Below, one piece after another: positions 13,741-19,825 of a DNA stretch of 19,825 nucleotides. Under the pieces are notes generated by a model. That model made no database searches. It was not told the DNA's origin and saw nothing but the letters and a program-made list of their open reading frames with translations. This DNA is from Calditrichota bacterium (lineage in GTDB: Bacteria > Calditrichota > Calditrichia > RBG-13-44-9): positions 1 through 19,825 of the forward strand of contig JAJRXE010000197.1 of NCBI GenBank assembly GCA_024276455.1, read 5' to 3'. The position numbers were made by a program, and so were the translations under genes. The first letter of the stretch is position 1; each line of letters starts with the position of its first letter.

Positions 13741-15417
13741 ATGAAGACGGGAAACGTGTTCGGGAAGTTCGCCGGATTGTTTGGCATTCTCATTGTGGCC
13801 CTGGGGCTTTTTCGGGTGCCCCTCTGCCTTTGCGCCCAAGAAACATCCTTGCGTTCCCGGGTGGATCTCTTCTGGCAGTATGCCGACAGGGCTTTCCAGG
13901 CAAACGATTGGTTAGCGGCTGCGCACCTTTATGCGGTGGTCGCCAGTCGCTCGAATGACCCGGTTCAGGTAAAGGCTGCTCTGCGCAAAATCACCCGCAT
14001 GACCAGCCATCTTTTCCTGGTTTCTCAATTTCAATTGGAAGATCCATTGGCTGGCGCCGTCATGGCCCATTCAAAAAAATGGGTGGCTACCTGGTCGTAC
14101 AATCAACGGCTTCAAATCTGGAATATGGCCGACGGTCGGCCCTTCGGGCAGGCCCTTCCCCATCCTTCGGACATCTGGGGAGTGAAATTTAGTTCCAACG
14201 ATCGGCTCCTGCTTAGCTGGTGTGCCGACAGCACAGTGCGCATCTGGAAGCTGCTCCCTCGTCCACAATTGTACCGTATCTTGAAGTGCAAGGCTGCAAT
14301 TAAAGAGGCTCTTTTTACCCGGGACAACCGCCTGGTCATTGCCTGGGACTTGAGCGGACATATTCAGGTTTTAAAGATTCGCAGTGGGTTTCGCCTGGCA
14401 GAACCCATTTTAATTCCCGGGGGCATTCGGCAGTTTCTGCTTTCGCCGGACGACACCCATTTTTTGGCGCTTTCGCGGGAAGGAAAGGTGTACTGGTATG
14501 ACATTTGGCATTCCGACCGTCCGAAATTCGTGCTTCGGCACCCTGAAAAAGCGAAGCAAATTCTGGGATGCTCATTAAGTCGGGATGGCAGGAAGCTGCT
14601 TACCTGGAGTTCCCGCCGAATTTTCCTCTGGGATTTGAAGAAGGGGAAAATTCAATACGGGCCGGTGCAGAACAGTTCGGGGCTCATTAAATCCGCCGTG
14701 CTTAGCCACAACGGTGAGATGGCTCTGGTGCGGGACGCTTATCTGTCGGCTCATTTGCGCAGTGTCAGGCACGGGATCCCTCTGGTGAAACCGCTCCTGC
14801 ATCAGGGAAGCGTGTTAGGAGGTGTCTTTGGAGAAAACGATCGGGTCGTGCTTACCTGGAGCGACGACAACTACCTGCGGCTTTTCCGTACCGGGGACGG
14901 AAGTGCAGCCATCCCCCCCATTTACTATCCCGACGGAATAAAAAACGCCTTTTTGTGCAACGGCGATCGCTGGATCGGCGGCTGGGGAGGGCACGCTCTG
15001 GTCCGTTTCTGGGACGCCCAGACCGGCAAACCGGTCAGCTTTGCCATCCGCCACGTGGGGCCCATCAGCGGGGTAGCGTTCAACCAGCAGAAAGATTTGT
15101 TTCTGACCTGGAGCGAAGCCGATCGAACGGTAAAAATCTGGAAAATTGTTACCGTTCAGGAAGCCCAGAAAAACAGGGGCGTTATTTTCGACGATGAATC
15201 CGGAGACCTGGATTTTCCCCCGGAATTGACCCCGCTTCTGGTGGAGGTGGTTACCGGCACCGCCGTTTCTACTACCGGAGAAATCTTCCTTCTCTCCCCG
15301 GAACAGTGGCAGAGGAAAAAGGAAATTTACCGGAAGGTCTCTGAATTGCACCTCAAAAAATGCCGCTTTCAGAATGCCAATATGTACCTGTTTCAGAAAG
15401 AATTCTGGGAAAAATAA
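13741..15417 (+). CDS. Exported WD40 beta-propeller protein
   Basis: 558 aa. The ATG at 13741 follows GGGGAGGAG with very short spacing; an in-frame GTG at 13753 is an alternative. The N-terminus is a signal-type hydrophobic segment (FAGLFGILIVALGLFRVPLCLC), so the protein is probably periplasmic or outer-surface. Residues about 40-90 are helical and TPR-like (YADRAFQANDWLAAAHLYAVVASRS). Residues about 95-475 hold roughly eight WD40-type repeats, with tails such as QRLQIWNM, STVRIWKL, RRIFLWDL, NYLRLFRT, ALVRFWDA and RTVKIWKI. The C-terminal module (LLVEVVTGTAVSTTGEIFLLSPEQWQ split across about 495-520) resembles the segment I recall after WD40 propellers in planctomycete-type kinase/WD40 proteins. 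No enzyme motif is visible. It is likely a binding scaffold; its partner is unknown. Its place before the CsgC/H-like gene suggests a link to curli. Confidence 0.88.
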   Translation: MKTGNVFGKFAGLFGILIVALGLFRVPLCLCAQETSLRSRVDLFWQYADRAFQANDWLAAAHLYAVVASRSNDPVQVKAALRKITRMTSHLFLVSQFQLEDPLAGAVMAHSKKWVATWSYNQRLQIWNMADGRPFGQALPHPSDIWGVKFSSNDRLLLSWCADSTVRIWKLLPRPQLYRILKCKAAIKEALFTRDNRLVIAWDLSGHIQVLKIRSGFRLAEPILIPGGIRQFLLSPDDTHFLALSREGKVYWYDIWHSDRPKFVLRHPEKAKQILGCSLSRDGRKLLTWSSRRIFLWDLKKGKIQYGPVQNSSGLIKSAVLSHNGEMALVRDAYLSAHLRSVRHGIPLVKPLLHQGSVLGGVFGENDRVVLTWSDDNYLRLFRTGDGSAAIPPIYYPDGIKNAFLCNGDRWIGGWGGHALVRFWDAQTGKPVSFAIRHVGPISGVAFNQQKDLFLTWSEADRTVKIWKIVTVQEAQKNRGVIFDDESGDLDFPPELTPLLVEVVTGTAVSTTGEIFLLSPEQWQRKKEIYRKVSELHLKKCRFQNANMYLFQKEFWEK

Positions 15418-15618
15418 GAGGAGAAGGCAGAGGAACAGGGGAATTTCTTAAAATTCTGGTTGATTTTAATTGGATTTGCGATAAATTTCTTTTATCACAC
15501 AATGGTTGATTTTCTTGAGGGTAGATTTTTTCGATCGAGTGAGGGGCTGTACTTTGCGAAGTAAATGTCGCGTTGTCCGGCAGGCGTTACGTTGCTTCTT
15601 TAAAGAGGAGTGGGAAAA
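15418..15618. other. Intergenic region before the CsgC/H-like gene
   Basis: About 200 bp with AT-rich sequence and a small dyad, GATAAA-N5-TTTATC at 15480-15496. A weak sigma-70-like pair, TTGATT and TAAATT 16 bp apart, is visible near 15460-15487. It may hold a separate promoter for the last two genes. Confidence 0.3.
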
Positions 15619-16056
15619 ATGAGCCGTAAGAAGTGCTCGTTGCTCGGAGACATCTGTCTGTTTTACTGGTGGGTGCTTGTTGTGAGCCTGGTTTTTATGG
15701 GCGAACTCAGAGCTCAGAGCGGTTCTGGTTCGTCCCCGGACTTTGATTTTGGAATTTCCAGAAGCTTTCGCGATTCTCTTTTAATTGTGGAAGCCTGGGG
15801 GCGCAACCATACCGCCCGGGAGGGGAATTTTGAATATCGGCTGCTTACCTCCAAAAGCGGACCGAACGGTTCCTCCAACACCAGCCAATCGGGTAAAGTA
15901 AACCTCCCGGCCCACCACAAAGCGGTTTTCGCAACCGTGAAATTAAAGGTGCGCCCGGATGACGTGTACAAAATTGAATTTTTAGTTTTTAACAATTCTC
16001 GACTCATTTCGAAGGTTATTTTTAAATACCCGCAAGATCAAAAAGAAGGACCTTGA
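15619..16056 (+). CDS. csgH: CsgC/CsgH-like periplasmic curli chaperone
   Basis: 145 aa. ATG 15619 is chosen over GTG 15610 because the ribosome site AGAGGAG (15604-15610) fits it. Signal peptide about 1-32 (cleavage LRA/QSG). The mature domain aligns by eye with E. coli CsgC over its length: residues 72-80 with the VQILSLREG strand, the NLPAHHKAVFATVKLKVRPD stretch at 95-114 with CsgC LPANQPIALTKLSLNISPD, and then VYKIEFLVFNNS with VKIVVTVSDGQS, ending near FKYP/QWPP. The CsgC CxC pair is missing. The KSGPNGSSNTSQSG segment (79-92) instead resembles the motif I recall from the CsgH branch. CsgC/H proteins are small immunoglobulin-like chaperones that stop curlins from forming amyloid in the periplasm, which is the expected role here. 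The lipoprotein gene starts 35 bp later. Confidence 0.8.
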   Translation: MSRKKCSLLGDICLFYWWVLVVSLVFMGELRAQSGSGSSPDFDFGISRSFRDSLLIVEAWGRNHTAREGNFEYRLLTSKSGPNGSSNTSQSGKVNLPAHHKAVFATVKLKVRPDDVYKIEFLVFNNSRLISKVIFKYPQDQKEGP

Positions 16057-16091
16057 TTGAGCATTCCAGAAGGGACAGAAAGGAGGGTGGT

Positions 16092-17588
16092 ATGAAAAGA
16101 AAAGGATTGGTCGGGCTGTTTGTTCTCGCTTTGCTGTTGGTGCTGTTTTCCTGTTCCGATGAACCGATTTCCCCCGAAAAAAACGGCCATATCCGGGGGA
16201 AAGTTACTGATGCGGAAACGGGCGAGGGTGTTCCGGTGTGCATTATTAATACTTCTCCGCCTACTGTTTCCATTACCACCGATTCCGCCGGTCGTTACCA
16301 GATTTTGAATATTCCCGAAGGGAACTACACGGTTACCGCCTCGAAAAAAGACTACCTGAAGACCAGCGTTTCGGTTTCGGTGAGCGGCGGCGACACCACA
16401 ATTGCCAACATCATCTTGAGTCCGGTGGAAGATAAAAATACCCAGCCCAGCGCTCCGAACAATCCCCAGCCGGCCAATGGCGCCACCGATCAGCCGATTG
16501 AGCTGACCCTTTCCTGGTCGGCTTCCGATCCGGATCCCGGCGACAGCCTGACCTTCGACATTCTGTTTTACCGGGCCAACGAAACGCCTCAGTACATTGC
16601 CGTGGATTGGAGTGATTCCACCTTTACGCTCACCCGGCTGCAGTACGGCACCACCTATTACTGGCAGGTCAAAGTGCGGGACAGCCAGGGTGCCACGGCG
16701 CTGGGCGAGGTGCGGAGTTTCACCACGCGGCCGCTTCCCAACAACCCCATTGTTTTTACCTCGAACCGGGAGGGAAATTATGATATTTTTTCGACCCGGA
16801 CAGACAGCAGCGAGGTGTATCTGGTGCAGCTTACCTATTCGGTCTCGCGGGAATGGTGGCCGCGGCTTAGTCCCACGGGAGAAAAAATCGCTTTTGTCTC
16901 CGACCGAAATATTGAATATCAGATTTTCACCATGAACCGCGATGGCAGCGAGGTGTTTCAGGTAACTTCGCTGCCGGTGGCCGGCTACCACAACTACGGA
17001 ATGGGATTTTGCTGGTCTCCCACCGGTACCCAGCTTTTGTACAGCCACTACAACAAGCTTTTTCGAATCAATTTAGATCGTTCCAATCTGGTTCAAATCG
17101 CCACCGCTCCGGCAGGGAGGAATTTCCGGGAAGTGGACTGGTCGCCGTTAGGGGACAAGCTTGTGGCGCTTACCATCGGAAGCTGGTTTTACGATTCGGA
17201 AATTTATTTGATGAATGCCGACGGTAGTAACATGACCCTGCTGGTGGACAACTGGCCGGGCGCCCTCGAGAGCCCCAGTTTCTCTCCCGATGGCAGCAAG
17301 ATCCTCTTCACTTACGATGTGTCCGGTTTCGAAGCCAGCAACGGTCGGCAAATGGATGCGCGCATTTTTCTAATGGATCTGGCCACCGGGGACACAACCG
17401 ATCTGTCCACCGGGAAGCCCGCCGGAACCAACGATCGGTTCCCGCGCTTTTCCCCCGACGGAAGCCGGATCATCTTTTGCAATGCGCCCAACGACGAATC
17501 CCGTCCCGGCGACCTCTGGATAATGGATGTGAATGGACAGAACAGGAAGAAGCTGTTAAGCGACGGCACCATGCCGGATTGGCAATAA
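16092..17588 (+). CDS. Lipoprotein with carboxypeptidase-regulatory-like, FN3-like and TolB-like propeller domains
   Basis: 498 aa. ATG 16092 is preferred to an upstream in-frame start at 16053 because AGGAGGG precedes it and a lipoprotein signal begins there; lipobox LFSC gives lipidated Cys21. Residues 31-112 form a carboxypeptidase-D-regulatory-like beta sandwich (GHIRGKVTDAETGEGV, then TDSAGRYQILNIPEGNYTVT). Residues 120-212 are FN3-like (LSWSASDPDPGDSL, TTYYWQVKVRDSQG). Residues about 217-498 are a TolB-like propeller with repeated SPDG/SPTG blades (FTSNREGNYDIF, LSPTGEKIAFVSDR, YLMNADGSN, FSPDGSRIIF). No catalytic residues are seen. It probably sits in the outer membrane or its periplasmic face as a binding protein. 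As the last plus-strand gene, 35 bp after the CsgC/H-like gene, it is likely co-transcribed with it; a role in anchoring or sorting curli is inference. Confidence 0.88.
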   Translation: MKRKGLVGLFVLALLLVLFSCSDEPISPEKNGHIRGKVTDAETGEGVPVCIINTSPPTVSITTDSAGRYQILNIPEGNYTVTASKKDYLKTSVSVSVSGGDTTIANIILSPVEDKNTQPSAPNNPQPANGATDQPIELTLSWSASDPDPGDSLTFDILFYRANETPQYIAVDWSDSTFTLTRLQYGTTYYWQVKVRDSQGATALGEVRSFTTRPLPNNPIVFTSNREGNYDIFSTRTDSSEVYLVQLTYSVSREWWPRLSPTGEKIAFVSDRNIEYQIFTMNRDGSEVFQVTSLPVAGYHNYGMGFCWSPTGTQLLYSHYNKLFRINLDRSNLVQIATAPAGRNFREVDWSPLGDKLVALTIGSWFYDSEIYLMNADGSNMTLLVDNWPGALESPSFSPDGSKILFTYDVSGFEASNGRQMDARIFLMDLATGDTTDLSTGKPAGTNDRFPRFSPDGSRIIFCNAPNDESRPGDLWIMDVNGQNRKKLLSDGTMPDWQ

Positions 17589-17640
17589 AAAGATTCGTTC
17601 TTTTGCCCGCGAAACGGTAAAAGCCTCCTGGGAGAAGATT

Positions 17641-17668
17641 CTCCTCCCCTTTATCCGTCGGGGAGGAG
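17641..17668. terminator. Hairpin between convergent genes
   Basis: CTCCTCCCC (17641-17649) pairs perfectly with GGGGAGGAG (17660-17668) across a 10-base loop. It lies between the ends of the lipoprotein gene and the converging synthase gene. No U-tract follows on either strand, so a termination role is only likely by position. Confidence 0.45.
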
Positions 17669-17750
17669 CTCAATCCGCCGCTTGCTGCCCCGCCAGGTTA
17701 CGTTTTACCACCCGCGAGGGCGTCAGGAAAAAGCCGGTTCGTCCCCCTTT

Positions 17751-18977
17751 TTATTTGCGAAATTCTGCCAGCACGCTTAAAACGTAGTCCACATCCGCTT
17801 CGGTGTGGGCGGCGTTAATCTGAAAACGAATGGTCTCGTCGCCTTTGGGGACCACCGGAAAGGTCAATCCAACCACCAGCACACCTTTATCGTACAGGCG
17901 ATTCACCATTTCGTGGGTTTTTTTCGTGTCGCGTACTAACAGCGGCACCACCGGGTGCGGTCCCGGAATGGATTCCAATCCCAGCGCCTCGATGCCCTCC
18001 CGGAACTGTTTAATCCGGGCGTGTAAATGGCGCAACCGTTCCTGGCCTTCCTCGCTATCGGCAATGTCGATGGCTTTGATGGCTGCCGCACAGTCGGCAA
18101 CGCTGAGCGGATTTGTGTAGATGTACGTGTCCGCTTTCTGACGCACCGCTTCAATCACGGTGGGACTGGCGGCAATGAACCCGCCGTTCACCCCGAACGC
18201 CTTTCCGAACGTTCCCACGATGATGTCCGGTTGCGCTCCGGTGTACTCTGCGGTGCCTCGGCCAGTAGCGCCGTACGCTCCGATGCCGTGTGAATCGTCC
18301 ACGGCGGTAATGACTCCGTCTTTGAACCGTTCATGGTACGGCTCGGCAATTTTCACAATCTGATCGATGGGAGCGTAATCGCCCCGCATGCTGAAAATAC
18401 CGTCGAAAATGATTACCACCCGCTCGATGCCTTCCGGCACGTTGTCCAGACATTTTTTCAACTCGTCCATGTTGTTGTGGCGGTAAATCGCTTTGTTCTC
18501 TCGCGGGACCCCGGCAATGCGCATGGCGCGAATGATGCTGTTGTGATTCAGTTCGTCGCCAATCCAGTAAGTTTGTTTGTTGGAAATGGCAAATGCCAGA
18601 CCGCAGTTTGCCGTGTAGGCGGAATTGAAAATCTTGGCAGTCGGTTTGTTCACAAAACGGGCAATGCGATCTTCTAATTCCACGTGGTAATGGAAGGTGC
18701 CGTCGATGAATCGCACTGCTCCGGGACCCACCCCGAACTTTTTCGTGGCTTCGTCCGCCGCTTCGATGAGCGCCGGATGGTTGGACAGCGAGAGGTAACT
18801 GTTGCTGTTCATGCGAATGAATTCCTGCTCGGCGCCTTTCAGTTTGTAACGCGGTCCCCGATCTCCCCGGGGAGGAATGTAATCTACAATGATGCGCTCC
18901 GGCGCCTTGGCGCGCCCTTCGGATTGCAGTGCTTCAATTTCTTGCTGTAAGGATTGGTCCAGTTTTTCCAGCGGCAT
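17751..18977 (-). CDS. PLP-dependent alpha-oxoamine synthase (glycine C-acetyltransferase/BioF-like)
   Basis: 408 aa, cytosolic. It is a fold-type I PLP enzyme of the alpha-oxoamine synthase family, which condenses an amino acid with an acyl-CoA. Key residues: His145 in DELNHNSI (stacks on PLP), Asp227-Asp228-Ser229-His230 (DDSHGIGAYG), Lys259 in TFGKAFG (Schiff base), and the substrate loop GPGAVRFIDGT at 84-94. The C-terminal block FPVVPKGDETIRFQINAAHT is close to E. coli 2-amino-3-ketobutyrate CoA ligase (YPVVPKG, SAAHT), so threonine/glycine interconversion is the best guess. Serine palmitoyltransferase-like or BioF-like activity is also possible; no tdh, bio or sphingolipid genes are visible to decide. 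The gene converges on the curli locus and is probably unrelated to it. An AAGGGA ribosome site precedes the ATG. Confidence 0.9.
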   Translation of the reverse strand: MPLEKLDQSLQQEIEALQSEGRAKAPERIIVDYIPPRGDRGPRYKLKGAEQEFIRMNSNSYLSLSNHPALIEAADEATKKFGVGPGAVRFIDGTFHYHVELEDRIARFVNKPTAKIFNSAYTANCGLAFAISNKQTYWIGDELNHNSIIRAMRIAGVPRENKAIYRHNNMDELKKCLDNVPEGIERVVIIFDGIFSMRGDYAPIDQIVKIAEPYHERFKDGVITAVDDSHGIGAYGATGRGTAEYTGAQPDIIVGTFGKAFGVNGGFIAASPTVIEAVRQKADTYIYTNPLSVADCAAAIKAIDIADSEEGQERLRHLHARIKQFREGIEALGLESIPGPHPVVPLLVRDTKKTHEMVNRLYDKGVLVVGLTFPVVPKGDETIRFQINAAHTEADVDYVLSVLAEFRK

Positions 18978-19325
18978 GGCTCGTCCCTTCTCTGTTTTTG
19001 ATTGGTCCGTTTTTCTCCTGAAAAATGTTAATGAAATATCTCAATTTTCGCAAGGAACAAGTGAAAAAATGAGTTTTTTGATTTGGGTGGGAAGATCGGA
19101 GAAACCTTTCACCAGAATGGGGGCTCCGCTGCCGAGTCCCTGCCGGGCGCTGTCCCTCCGGTGTACCAATAACCGGAGAAAAGAGGGAAAAAATGGCTGA
19201 CGGAAAGCACGATTTGGCGGGAAACACCCCCTTCTCTTGATTAAGGAAACAACGGGTGAGCCGCCCGGGGAACTTCTCCCGGCGCTCCGCTCCTGCCGAT
19301 TTCACTCAGACGCAAGCCGGGCAAC
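18978..19325. other. Intergenic region between the synthase and the hydrolase
   Basis: 348 bp without a convincing gene. On the minus strand a weak promoter-like pair, TTGCGA and TAACAT 17 bp apart, lies near 19025-19055, upstream of the synthase. A GC-rich imperfect hairpin near 19260-19285 could end the hydrolase transcript but lacks a U-tract. Confidence 0.35.
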
Positions 19326-19825
19326 CTACGCCTTCGCTTCGAAGAGCGGTTGGAAATATCGGGTGATCCGTTTCCAGAAATCCGGATGAGTGTGGCAATC
19401 GGAATGTCCCTTTTCGGGCACAATCCACAGCTCTATTAAATCCGGATTCCCTGCCTGGAGGAGTTCCCTGGCATGGTGAGGTGGCACGATGCGGTCTTTT
19501 TCCCCGTGAATAAGCAGGTAGGGAATGTTGATGTTTTTAATGTGGTATTCGGGCGCAATGCTATCGAAGGTGAATCCGATGCGCAATTCTATGATTTTAA
19601 AAAGCAACCAACCAAATGGGAAATAGGGGATGTGATATTTGGCGAAATCGCGCATCATAATTTTGCGGGGGTGGGAGAAAGCCCCGATGGAAACAGCCCG
19701 AGCGATTCGCCGATCGTTTGCCGTGGCGTAGATGGTGGCTGCACCGCCGATGGAAAATCCAATCACCCCAATTTTGCCAGGATGGACTTTCTGGTCGCGG
19801 ATGACAAAATCGATGGTGGCCATGA
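19326..19825 (-). CDS. Alpha/beta hydrolase, C-terminal part (cut by the right edge)
   Basis: About 165 codons are visible; the true start lies beyond the window, since the Met at 19821-19823 falls in the middle of the fold. The catalytic triad can be read: nucleophile Ser in GFSIGG (24 residues into the visible part), Asp in LLIHGEKDRIVPP (about 110) and His in PEKGHSDC (about 140). This is the dienelactone-hydrolase/BAAT-like or acylaminoacyl-peptidase-like C-terminal organisation seen in many serine esterases. A helical insert between strands (FAKYHIPYFPFGWLLFKIIE) forms a lid. The substrate cannot be inferred. It is on the same strand as the synthase but 348 bp away, so it is probably a separate unit. 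Confidence 0.85.
   Translation of the reverse strand, partial: MATIDFVIRDQKVHPGKIGVIGFSIGGAATIYATANDRRIARAVSIGAFSHPRKIMMRDFAKYHIPYFPFGWLLFKIIELRIGFTFDSIAPEYHIKNINIPYLLIHGEKDRIVPPHHARELLQAGNPDLIELWIVPEKGHSDCHTHPDFWKRITRYFQPLFEAKA

Noticed and set aside
18934..19305. Minus-strand open frame of 123 codons between synthase and hydrolase
   Set aside because: It overlaps the start of the synthase gene in another frame, is rich in Arg/Ser/Pro, has no ribosome site and shows no domain.

Overview
The window looks like chromosome of a diderm (Gram-negative-type) bacterium. It encodes lipoprotein signal peptides, outer-membrane beta-barrel sequence and an outer-membrane curli secretion channel. The mix of genes (curli secretion with a long CsgG, TolB/WD40 propellers, carboxypeptidase-regulatory-like and FN3-like lipoprotein modules) recalls the Bacteroidota/Calditrichota/FCB neighbourhood. 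That placement is inference; no rRNA or other marker gene is present.

Layout. (1) Positions 1-1095, minus strand: the 5' end of a secreted S9-type peptidase or TolB-like protein cut by the window edge, then a small HD-domain phosphohydrolase with its own terminator. (2) Positions 1096-1700: a 605-bp divergent intergenic region. (3) Positions 1701-17588, all plus strand: a large curli (type VIII secretion, extracellular amyloid) locus. Its order is csgG, an NtrC-class sigma-54 response regulator, a regulatory gap with a sigma-54-like promoter, csgE, csgF, six tandem curlin-repeat subunit genes, an unrecognised secreted protein, a secreted WD40 propeller protein, a CsgC/CsgH-like chaperone and a lipoprotein with a TolB-like propeller. 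(4) Positions 17751-19825, minus strand: an alpha-oxoamine synthase (KBL/BioF-like) and an alpha/beta hydrolase cut by the right edge.

How the genes fit together. CsgG is the outer-membrane channel, CsgE the periplasmic gating/adaptor factor and CsgF the surface assembly factor. The CsgC/H-like protein would keep subunits from aggregating in the periplasm. The six curlins (324-439 aa, roughly 15-25 degenerate repeats each, against five in E. coli CsgA) are the predicted fibre subunits. The response regulator sits between csgG and csgE and probably activates the sigma-54-like promoter just before csgE. Hairpins lie in or around most gaps from curlin 2 to curlin 6; the one after curlin 2 looks like a terminator, so subunit ratios may be set by attenuation or RNA processing.

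Most notable points: the sixfold expansion of oversized, non-identical curlins; a CsgG fused to a predicted C-terminal beta-barrel and carrying an altered constriction loop; local sigma-54 control; a chaperone recognisable by direct comparison with CsgC; and three extra exported proteins (two of them beta-propellers) that are not part of the classical E. coli curli set. Motif comparisons were made by eye from remembered E. coli sequences; no database search was run.
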